Shown in pieces: positions 18,688 through 27,900 of a DNA stretch of 64,000 nt. Every line of letters starts with the position of its first letter. Within the stretch, counting starts at the first letter, position 1. The notes beneath the pieces were generated by a model, which saw nothing but the letters and a program-made list of their open reading frames with translations, made no database searches and was not told where the DNA came from. This DNA is from Candidatus Colivivens caballi (GTDB taxonomy: Bacteria > Bacteroidota > Bacteroidia > Bacteroidales > Bacteroidaceae). The DNA is taken from positions 1 to 64,000 of the forward strand of contig JAGHSZ010000060.1 of NCBI GenBank assembly GCA_018065565.1, given 5' to 3'. Made by a program: the position numbers and the translations under genes.

Positions 18688-19881
18688 ATGGACAGCATAC
18701 CACCTTATCTCTGGCGAAATGCCAACTACATAAAGATACTTGCAGCCAATTTCCTGCTGTATTTCTCTTTTATGCTCCTGACACCACTATTACCTCTCTA
18801 TTTGCGCGACACATTCGGTGCCGACAAAGAACTGACTGGCTTTGTGTTGTCGGGCTATACCTTGATGTGCCTCGTTGTCCGCCCGTTCAGCGGCTACATT
18901 GTCGATAGTTTCCCACGCAAGATGGTGCTGCTGGTTTGCAACTTCCTGTTCTGCTTGCTCTTTGCCGGTTATCTTGTGGCTGGGAGCGTCACGCTGTTTG
19001 CCATCTTTCGCACACTCCATGGCGGCCCGTTTGGAGCGACAACTGTCGCTGCCAGTACCGTTGCCATTGATGTGCTGCATCCGTCGCGCCGTGGTGAGGG
19101 CATAGGCTACTATGGACTGAGCAACAACCTCGCAACAGCCATAGGTCCGACCGTGGCAATCTATCTGTTGCAGGCATCCGACAGTTACACCCTTTTGTTC
19201 TGGATATGCCTTGTGTGTTCGCTGCTTGGCGTGTTGCTCGAGGTGAGCATCAAACTGCCAGCCACTGCCGTCACGGGCATCATGCCGCAACGCCATTTCC
19301 GTCTTGGTCGTCTGTTCTTGGCTCGTGCATGGAGCGAGGGACTGGCAATGGCTTGCTTTGCATTCTCCTATGGCGTGATTTCAACCTATTTAGCAATTTA
19401 TGCCAAGGAAGAACTGGGCATCATGAGTGGCTCCGGACTGTTTTTCACACTGCTGGCATGTGGTCTGATGCTTTCACGCCTGACCGGTGCGAGAGGTCTG
19501 CGCCGTGGTGAAGTGGCGAAGAATGCCACCGAAGGCATCTGTGTCTCTTTCTTTGGATATCTGCTGTTTGCTGCTCTTCACAACGAGTGGGGATTCTATG
19601 GCGCAGCACTCATCATAGGTCTGGGCAACGGACATATGTATCCTGCCATACAGACCATGTTCATCAACCTTGCCCCATCCTCTCAACGAGGTACAGCCAA
19701 TTCGTCGGTGCTCACATCGTGGGATGTCGGCTTTGGCATCGGCGTACTGATTGGTGGCCTGTTTGCCGAAAATGTTGGCTATCATTCCGCCTTCTGGTCT
19801 GCATGGATTGTCAATGCCGTAGGAGCCGTATTCTTTATGACATACACGAAACGGCATTATGTGACACATGCAAGGGAGTGA
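18688..19881 (+). CDS. major facilitator superfamily transporter
   Basis: This 397-residue integral membrane protein has about 12 hydrophobic segments in two halves. The MFS loop 2-3 signature appears as SGYIVDSFPRKMVLL after the second segment, and a related pattern recurs after the midpoint (LSRLTGARGLRRGE). It resembles the sugar/drug efflux branch (YhhS/YfcJ-like), but the substrate cannot be read from the sequence. The start ATG at 18688 follows a -7 element closely. It is followed by simple repeats and then the M24 aminopeptidase gene in the same direction. Confidence 0.85.
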   Translation: MDSIPPYLWRNANYIKILAANFLLYFSFMLLTPLLPLYLRDTFGADKELTGFVLSGYTLMCLVVRPFSGYIVDSFPRKMVLLVCNFLFCLLFAGYLVAGSVTLFAIFRTLHGGPFGATTVAASTVAIDVLHPSRRGEGIGYYGLSNNLATAIGPTVAIYLLQASDSYTLLFWICLVCSLLGVLLEVSIKLPATAVTGIMPQRHFRLGRLFLARAWSEGLAMACFAFSYGVISTYLAIYAKEELGIMSGSGLFFTLLACGLMLSRLTGARGLRRGEVAKNATEGICVSFFGYLLFAALHNEWGFYGAALIIGLGNGHMYPAIQTMFINLAPSSQRGTANSSVLTSWDVGFGIGVLIGGLFAENVGYHSAFWSAWIVNAVGAVFFMTYTKRHYVTHARE

Positions 19882-19893
19882 TATGGGGAAATT

Positions 19894-19921
19894 GGCCATT
19901 GGCCATTGGCCATTAGCCATT
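19894..19921. repeat. short GGCCATT tandem repeat
   Basis: Three GGCCATT units followed by AGCCATT lie just after the MFS stop codon. The GGCC-centred repeat is partly self-complementary (TGGCCA). Confidence 0.8.
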
Positions 19922-19932
19922 AGCGCAACTCC

Positions 19933-20012
19933 CTAAACCACCAACCCACTAAACCACCAACCCACTAAACTACCAAACAACTAAACCACCAAACCACTAA
20001 ACCACCAAACAA
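19933..20012. repeat. octad simple repeat forming the pepP leader
   Basis: Ten phased 8-bp units alternate CTAAACCA and CCAAACCA types, giving a 16-bp double unit. The tract ends one base before the ATG of the aminopeptidase gene, so the whole translation initiation region is a C/A-rich repeat without secondary structure or Shine-Dalgarno sequence. Confidence 0.9.
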
Positions 20013-20013
20013 T

Positions 20014-21390
20014 ATGTTTACCAAACAAACTTACATCAATCGTCGCCAGACCCTCAAAGAGAAGGTCGGCAGTGGCATCATCCTGATATTCGGACATAAT
20101 GATGCTCCGGCAAACTATCCTGCTAATGCCTATAAGTTCCGTCAGGACTCGTCGTTCCTCTATTATTTCGGACAGCAACGCGATGGGCTCGTTGGAGTCG
20201 TTGATATCGACAACGACTGTGAATACCTCATCGGTGATGACATCGACATCGAGGACATCATCTGGACGGGTTTTGTACCTTCAGTTCACGACCTTGCCGA
20301 AGAGGTTGGAGTTGCTCATTCTGCACCAATGGCTCAGTTGGCTAAGCTCATCGAAGGCCGCCCAGAAGTACACTATCTGCCACCATGTCGCCATGACCTT
20401 ATGATTCAGATTGGCGACCTGCTTGGCATTCATCCGCTTCAGGTACGCGACAAGGCATCACTCCGTCTGATAAAGGCTGTGGTCGATATGCGTGCCGTGA
20501 AGACGACTGAGGAAATCGAAGAAATCGAGCGTGCCATGGCTATTGGCTACAAGATGCACACTACTGCCATGAAGGCTTGTCGTCCAGGAGTGACAGAGAA
20601 ATATATTGGAGGTCTGCTTGCCGGCATCGCTGAAAGTTACGGTTGCAAGGAGTCATTCCTCACCATTCTCACAATGCATGGCGAAATCTTCCATGGCGAT
20701 CCTTCGCTCCGTCCGCTCGAAGCCGGACGCCTGATGTTGTGTGATGCAGGTGCCGAGACTGTCAATAACTATTGCTCTGACAACACTCGTGTCACCCCAA
20801 TCAGTGGAAAGTTCTCTCCGCGTCAGCGCGACATATATAGCATTGTCGAAGCATGTCACGACCTTGTCATCGACCGTGCCTGCCCTGGCAAGAAGTGGAT
20901 GGATATGCACCTCGATGTGTGCCGATTGATGACTGACCGTTTGAAGGACCTCGGACTGATGAAGGGCAACACTGACGATGCAGTCGAGGCTGGTGCACAT
21001 GCCATGTTCCTCCAGCACGGACTTGGACATATGATGGGAATGGATGTACACGACATGGAAGGACTCGGACAGGTGTATGTCGGTTTCGATGATGAAGTCC
21101 GTCCTTCTACACAGTTCGGAACCAACTGCCTTCGTTGTGGCCGTCGCCTGCAACCAGGATTTGTTATGACCGATGAACCTGGCATCTATTTCATTCCTGC
21201 ACTCATCGACAAGTGGAAGGCAGAAGGTATGCACCGCGACTTCCTCTGCTACGACAAGATTGAGGAATACCGTGACTTTGGTGGTATTCGCCTTGAAGAC
21301 GATATACTCATCACTGACAACGGATGCCGTGTGCTTGGCGAACAAATCATTCCTTACCACATCGACGATGTAGAGGCATTCATCAGCTGA
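20014..21390 (+). CDS. Xaa-Pro aminopeptidase (M24B)
   Basis: The 458-residue dimetal peptidase removes the N-terminal residue from peptides with proline in second position. An N-terminal aminopeptidase P domain (about residues 1-140, with the FRQDSSFLYYFG block) precedes the pita-bread catalytic domain. The five metal ligands are visible: Asp and Asp in LCDAGAETVNNYCSDNTRV, His in HGLGHMMGMDVHD, Glu in MTDEPGIY and Glu in GIRLEDDILIT. It has no signal peptide, so it is cytosolic. The gene starts directly after an octad repeat, and no separate promoter was found. It may be cotranscribed with the MFS gene. Confidence 0.93.
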   Translation: MFTKQTYINRRQTLKEKVGSGIILIFGHNDAPANYPANAYKFRQDSSFLYYFGQQRDGLVGVVDIDNDCEYLIGDDIDIEDIIWTGFVPSVHDLAEEVGVAHSAPMAQLAKLIEGRPEVHYLPPCRHDLMIQIGDLLGIHPLQVRDKASLRLIKAVVDMRAVKTTEEIEEIERAMAIGYKMHTTAMKACRPGVTEKYIGGLLAGIAESYGCKESFLTILTMHGEIFHGDPSLRPLEAGRLMLCDAGAETVNNYCSDNTRVTPISGKFSPRQRDIYSIVEACHDLVIDRACPGKKWMDMHLDVCRLMTDRLKDLGLMKGNTDDAVEAGAHAMFLQHGLGHMMGMDVHDMEGLGQVYVGFDDEVRPSTQFGTNCLRCGRRLQPGFVMTDEPGIYFIPALIDKWKAEGMHRDFLCYDKIEEYRDFGGIRLEDDILITDNGCRVLGEQIIPYHIDDVEAFIS

Positions 21391-21445
21391 TAGATGTGGC
21401 ACTGTGGAAATGTAATGTATGACCACAAAACATAAATGCTTCATC

Positions 21446-21651
21446 GTGCGCTGATAAATGCTTTCACGAGCGCTCATGTTTTGTCTCACGAGCGCAGGAT
21501 ATTATAAAAAGGTGTACACCTTATTGGGAAAAGGTGTACAGCAAACGCCAGAAAGGTGTACACCAAAATTCAGAAAGGTGTACACCTTTTTATATTGTCC
21601 ACCGCACGATTGGCAATTTACGTATGCACGCGAGACAAAACATGAGCGCTC
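21446..21651. repeat. 22-bp grid palindrome array 3 (core flipped)
   Basis: Left GAGCGCTC-type units start at 21446, 21468 and 21490. Core units start at 21511, 21533, 21555 and 21577. Right units start at about 21600 (CACCGCAC), 21622 (degenerate) and 21644. All centres are 22 bp apart. The flanks run in the same direction as those of array 4, with the ACCGCACG arm on the right. The core reads in the opposite direction: its GGTGTACAGCAAACG second unit matches the reverse complement of array 4. Confidence 0.9.
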
Positions 21652-21738
21652 GTGCGGCAATCTTTGTAACGGTGCCTGAGTTAGTATGAAGTCCAGAAGA
21701 CATCGGCGTGTGGAGTGTAGGCCGGCTGAAAATACAAT

Positions 21739-21777
21739 GAACCCCGAGAGTTGGTGTGTGTCCAACTTCCGGGGTTC
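21739..21777 (-). terminator. strong hairpin downstream of sprA
   Basis: GAACCCCG pairs with CGGGGTTC and, inside it, AGTTGG with CCAACT around a 7-base loop. On the minus strand a T-rich stretch (ATTGTATTTT) follows, so it may end the sprA transcript about 150 nt past its stop codon. The T-run is imperfect. Confidence 0.45.
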
Positions 21778-21926
21778 GTTGTCAAAATTCCTTCATCGTT
21801 CCGCCAAGACAACTTCTTTGTTTTGCCAAAATGCCGTTTGCATTTCGTCAAGATACCTGTCGTGTGTTCTTGTAGAGATGTGCGTTCTGTACTTGGCTTC
21901 TGGGTTTTCTATTCCTTTCTACACCA

Positions 21927-24900
21927 TTATCGGGTCAACTGGAACTTCATGTTGATGCCGAAGTCAGCGTTTGTAGTAGGGTAGGATGATGAAGAAACGA
22001 GTGGCACATTCTTCTGCCAGTCGAGGAAACCGCTGACTGTGAGCAGACGGCTGAACTTGTAGTCGGCTGTGAGTTTCAGACTGTATGCCGTGCTTCCTGA
22101 TGTGGCTGTCGTAATGCCTGTCTGTATGTTGCGGTTGAGGGCGTTCTGCATACGATATGAGAAATCGACACGGAGGTTGAGGTCGTGGCTGACATCGCCT
22201 ACTTTCTTCGATTTCGAGTTGGTTGATGATGTTGATTTCTTCGACTCGGCATCACTGCTTTCGCTTGTGCCCTTCTTGTTTGATTTCTTTTTCGACTTCT
22301 TCTCTCCGCTCTGAATCTGCTTTGCTCCGAAGAGGTTGAGGTCGGTGATTTTGTATCCGAATCCGAGGACGATGTCGTCGGAATAGTTTTCGGTGAGTGC
22401 TACGCTTGTCATACTGAGGTTGAGTGCGCGGGTCTTGCGGAACTCAACTTTCGATGTGAGTCCGTTGAGGAAGGTGAGGTCGAGTCCGATGAGTGGTGAG
22501 AACGACTCGTTGATGCTGACGGTCGAAACATTGTACATCGAACTTGGTATTGGGTTGCCGTTGGTGACATCGAGGATGAAGCCCATGTCGCCCATGTATG
22601 ACATGTAGTTGGTGAATGAGTTGTAGGCTCCGACTGCATAGACACTCTTATATGAGTGGCGCAGGTTGACGCTCTTGAAATGGTTGGCAAACCATGGCAA
22701 CTTGCTCAGACCGCTGTAAGTGAGGCTCCAGTTTGGCAATATCTTGAGCAGTGACGGGAATATGCTTAAATCGACGCTGCTGGCATTGCCACCACAGTAG
22801 GCAGCGAGGAATGCCGGCACGAGCACATCGGCTGAGTACTGGTCAACACTTCCGTTTGCTGGGTCGTAAGGCTTGCCTTCAAACTGTCCGCCTGTGCCGA
22901 CAGGGTAGGTGGATGAGGCATACTTCTGTTCGAGTCTGCCCTGAACGGTGTGGATGTTTTTGAGGAACTGGTTGAACGGTTCGGAGTTGTAGTTGTTGTT
23001 GATGTCGCCACCTGACGCAAATGCACTCTTTATGGATATTGTGGTCATGTTGAAACTACCGCTTTCGGTGGTAGGCATTCCTACATACATGAACTGCATC
23101 TGACGTGAGCGGTTGAGCGTGCGGCTGGCGTTGAGGTCAATTTTGAAGTCGCGGATTGGCTCGAGTGTGGCACGGAGTTGGAGGTCCTCAGACGCATTGG
23201 TGCTGACTGGAGTGGTGATGTTGGAGTCGTTGTCCATGAGCCAACCGTTGCGCAGTGCCTTGTCAACATAGCTGTCGCCGATGGCACCGAATGCAAAGTC
23301 GAGTCCTGGCGAGAGCAGGCCGTTGACTGAACGCTGACCGAAGGCGTCACCGATTTCGGTACGGAAACCTGGCAGCGTCATGGCATAGGTGTTGCGGTAG
23401 GAGATGCTGGCGTTGCGTAAAAGCATCAGTCCACGGGCGATGACCTGTGCTGTGCGGTAGAGTGGGTTGTCGTCGAGCGGTTCCTTGGCTGTGACTGTCA
23501 CCTTGATTGGAATGGTGTCCTGGTTCTTGATGCGTATGGTGTTGGCATCGACCTTCTTGTAGCGGAGTTTGTATTCCTTCTTGCCGTCGCCGCTTGTAGC
23601 CTTGACGATGAGGCGCTTGGAGTTCTGTCCGTGCTTCACCTCAGTATAGGTGGAGTCGTTGAGCGTGATTTCCTTTGAATAGTTCTTCGACTTTGACTTG
23701 TTGAGCTTGTCTTTCTGTCGTCCTTTGGCTTCTTCTTCCTTTGCCTTGTCATCGGCATCCTTGCCGCCGGCTTTCTCCTTGTCGTCGGCTTCTTGAGGCA
23801 GTGTTGTGCCGTTCTTCAAAGCTTCTTTTTCAGCCTTCTTCTTGGCTTCTGCCTCAGCTTTTTCTTTCTTCTTTGCCTCGCGCTCGGCCTTGCGCTCTTC
23901 CTCCTTCTTCTTGGCTGCTGCGCTCTTGCTGCCGCTGCCTGAGAAACGCTTGTTGGCGTTGTCGAGGAACGGAATCTTCTTGTAGAGTGTCTCGAAGTTG
24001 ATGCGGCCATTGATGTTGAGCGAACGCTGAGTGTGGGCGGTGTGTCCGAGGGTGCGTCCGTCTTCCAGTTCGGTTCCACGATTCCATCCGTATGATGAGT
24101 TGTAACTGCCGTCGGCTGTTATCCAGTCGAGCAATGGTATCTTCTGGAACGGAACTGTGTAAGAGCCCTGGAATGTAGATGCGTAGGCGAGTGGACGGCC
24201 AAAGTGAAGCAGACTGTGCTTCACCGAGTCCTTCCATGCTTCGTACTCATCAGGATAGAGATCCTTGTTGATAACGGTGTATGGTTCTTCAATTTCGGCA
24301 TTGGTGGCTGAGTTGTAAGAAAGGCGGAGCGACTTAAAGATGTCCCATTGTAGATTGAGCTGGCGGTTCCACAGGAACTGTTCGGAGAAGACCACTGGCA
24401 ACTGTGTGCCTGCGTCGATGTCGCGTTCCTGGAATTCGTAGTAACTGCGTGTGATATCGGTGTTGAACGACAACGACTGTGGCAGGTAGTTGAGGTTCTG
24501 CGCCTTGATGATGTCGAGCCATTTCGACTTGCCTTTCAGGTTCTTGAATGGTTCCCATGTCTCGTACTTTGGTGCATACTTATATGCGAAGTTTGCCTTC
24601 CAGTTCTCGTCGTTCTCATAGACGGTTGTCTCGCCCTGGCGATAGCGCTGGCTATAAGAGTAACTGAGTGAGAAGTTTGCTGGGTCGAAAGGCATAGGTG
24701 TGCGGCTGGCATAGTTGGAGCGCCAGTTGCTGAGCGAGAAGTTCTTGTTCTTTGTGAGTGTTTCGGTCAGACTGCTGAGTGAGTCGCGTTCGGACTGGGT
24801 TTCACATTCGTCAAGAGCGTCCTTTAAGAGCATGTCGGTGTCGAATGGATTGTACTTTGGCGAAATCTTCTGCCATGAATATGAGTAATAGACTGGCAGG

Positions 24901-27900
24901 TTGAGTTTCATCTTGTCAGAGAACAGACGGCCGAGGTCGAAGTTGGTGGTGATGCCCCACTCATAGAGGTTGTCGTCGCGGCGTGATGACACTCCTTCTT
25001 CGAGTCCTCCGTAACCCGCAGTTTCGATGTGTCCCTTCAAATTGACGCTTCCGAGGTCGGATAGGTGCAGGCTGAAGTTTCCCTGTGCAGCATAGCCGCC
25101 TTCGTTGTTGTAGTCCTTGAGGCGCAGCTCGTTGACCCACACTTCGACCGAGTTGGTCTTGCGTCCGTTGTTTCTCACACCGATCATCATGGTCTTGACT
25201 TCTCCGAGTGAAGGGTTACCCATGACACTCACCTTGTTGCTTGGACGGTCGGGGTCGTAGTCGTAGAACAACTGTGTGTAACTTGCTGCTCCCATAGCCT
25301 TCTGCTTGTTGCGCTCGTGCTTCAGACGAGTGAATATGTCGAAGTCGATGTCGAGCATATTCTCCTCTGGCCATACTGCTTCACAACCACTTGATGTGTA
25401 TGTGTCGTAGTGACCTTCTGGGGTGAGTTTCAGTGGTATTTCGTATTCGTAGTAGTTGCTCTTGTAGTCGCTACCAATACGGATGAACACGCTCATCTGG
25501 TTGTCCTGCAATTCATAGTCACCTTGAAGGGCATTTGCGTGGATAAACATCTGGATGTGGCGGTACTTGCGAAGGTCTTCGTTGAGTGTCTGATAGACGG
25601 CACGGGCATCACCAGTTGCCAAATCCTCAACTGTGATGGAGAGTGCCTGCTCGTTGCTCTGTGTGAGTTGTGGCTGGTTAGGGTCAACGATTCGTGAAAT
25701 GCCTGGAGGCAGTACATAGTTGACAGGAGTCTTGTCGTTGTTTTCCTCGATGTTGACGGCTGCAGTGTGTACCTTGCCACTGACACTTGGTTTGTCGCCG
25801 GTGTAGAGCATCTGGTTGTAGTTGCGCCATTCTCCGTGGACGAGGTCGAGCGATGCAAATCGCAGCACGACTGGCTGCTCAAACTCTGTGAGATACATAC
25901 GCATGAAGCGGATGCTGCTGAAGTCGTTGATGTCGCCGACCTTCTTGTCGAATTCATCTATTGGAATGCGGAACTGATACCATGTGGCTTCCTCTGTTTG
26001 CCCATTGCGCAGTTTCACGCTTGTACGGCGTTCATCGACGATGTGGTTGTGACCAATCTGGAGGTCTTCTGGACGAATACTGATTGCGTAGTCGAAGAAG
26101 TTCTCGTACTCGTTCATTGTGTAGTCCTGGTTGACATCTTCGACATCAGGTGTTGTCTTGTATGCAGTGCTGTAAGTCTCACCGCTTTCGTCAGAGTTTG
26201 GTGAGTTGCCTTCAGGGTTGTTGATGTACTTGTAACGGTCGAGTATGGACTTTTCTTCCCTGTCGTAGTCGGAACCACGGAAGTAGTGGTAGTTGTCGGA
26301 TGCAGGGTCGCGTGCAATGGAGTCGTAGGATGCTGTGTTCAGGTTTTTCGATTTCATGGCTTCAAGGAACTCGGCATAGGCACCATATGTCTTTTCGTCT
26401 GCACTTGACAGACCGTTGAGACCGAGGTCCTGCTTTGGTCGTGCACCACCTTCGTTGCTGAATGAATATACCACACTCTTTTCCGATGGCACTCGTCCCC
26501 ATACGGTTTCAGCATAGGTTGAAGCGTTGTTGACTGGCATTCCACTTTCGTAGTATTTCTTTCCGTCCTTGAGCACATCTTCACTGATGTCGCCGAGGTT
26601 GAAGTGCAATGTACCTCCATAGCGCTTGCCGTCGTTCTTCTGACGGTCGTAGATGAATGGGTCGAGCAGCCAGAATTCGATGTACTGCACATTTGATGTC
26701 TCGAAGTCGCTGGTCTCAATCTTTCGCGTCATACCGCCCCATCGCTTTTCTGGGTGACTGAGGTGACCGTATTCGTCATTGATATCAGGGTCGAGGTTGT
26801 AAGGACCACGCTCGTTTGGATAGTATGCTACATTGAGGATTGGCAGTGTGTTGCTTTCTCCAGAATTGTAGTCGCGGTTTGGATAGACTTCACGCACATA
26901 GACCTCACGCACATAGTGGTTTGACAACTGGTCGAGGTCGCCTTTCAAGTGACCAGGTGTGAGTGAAGAACTGCGACGGGTGAACAGTGGATCGATGTTG
27001 TACCATGCGAGTCGTGCTCGGTTGTAACCATTGCGGATGTCGTTGGTGGCATCTCCGAATTCAAGATTGTAAGGGGTGGAACTGAGTGTCCATGCACTTG
27101 GAGTGCTGACATCGACTCCGCTCTTAACATTCTCAAAGTCGTCGAGGTAGGAGGCATTGCCCTGTACGCCCTTGGCATTGCCTGCAATGAGTTGTGCAAA
27201 TTCGGCACTGAAGTTGATGCTTGAAGGTTGGGTGACATTAATGAGTGGTAACTTGTCGATGAGGTTGGTGAGCCACTGGCTCTGTGCCTTCCAGTTGATG
27301 TTAAGTCCCCAGATGGTGTTGTTGAGAGGTTCCTCGCCCTTGCGTACTTTTGTGGTGAGTGGCTGTTCGCTCAGTCGCATGTAGGTACCGCCAAACTGGA
27401 GGTTCTTTGAGAAATCGTAATCCCAGTTGACACCTAACATGGTCTTTCGCATCATAGAGTAGTTGGTCTGATCCTCGGTGCTGACATTGATGTTGGTGCC
27501 TGCATCGATGATGCTCTGATTGATGATTTTCACAATACCTTCACGGTAGTTGACGGTATAGTCGGAACCTTCTTGCAGAGTCACGCCACCAGCTGTCACA
27601 ACAACAGATGTGGCATAAGGTGGAATCTCAATCTCATTTCCTGATGTGGCTTTGACCTCTCCGGTCAATGTGAACTTGTTCTTCTCTGCCACTTGCTTTG
27701 CGACGGTCTTTGTTGAATCGTAGAGCTCATCATAGCAGTATTTGTCAGCCCATGCATCGTTGCCGAGTTTCTGACGCATCCAGTCGCCGAATGGTTCAAC
27801 AACAGGGAATATGATGCGTGCCGACGAGGCGTCAGCAGTGTAACCTTCGATGTAGTCGAACTTTCCGTTCGGATTAGTTTTCTGGTTGTCGTCCAGACGG

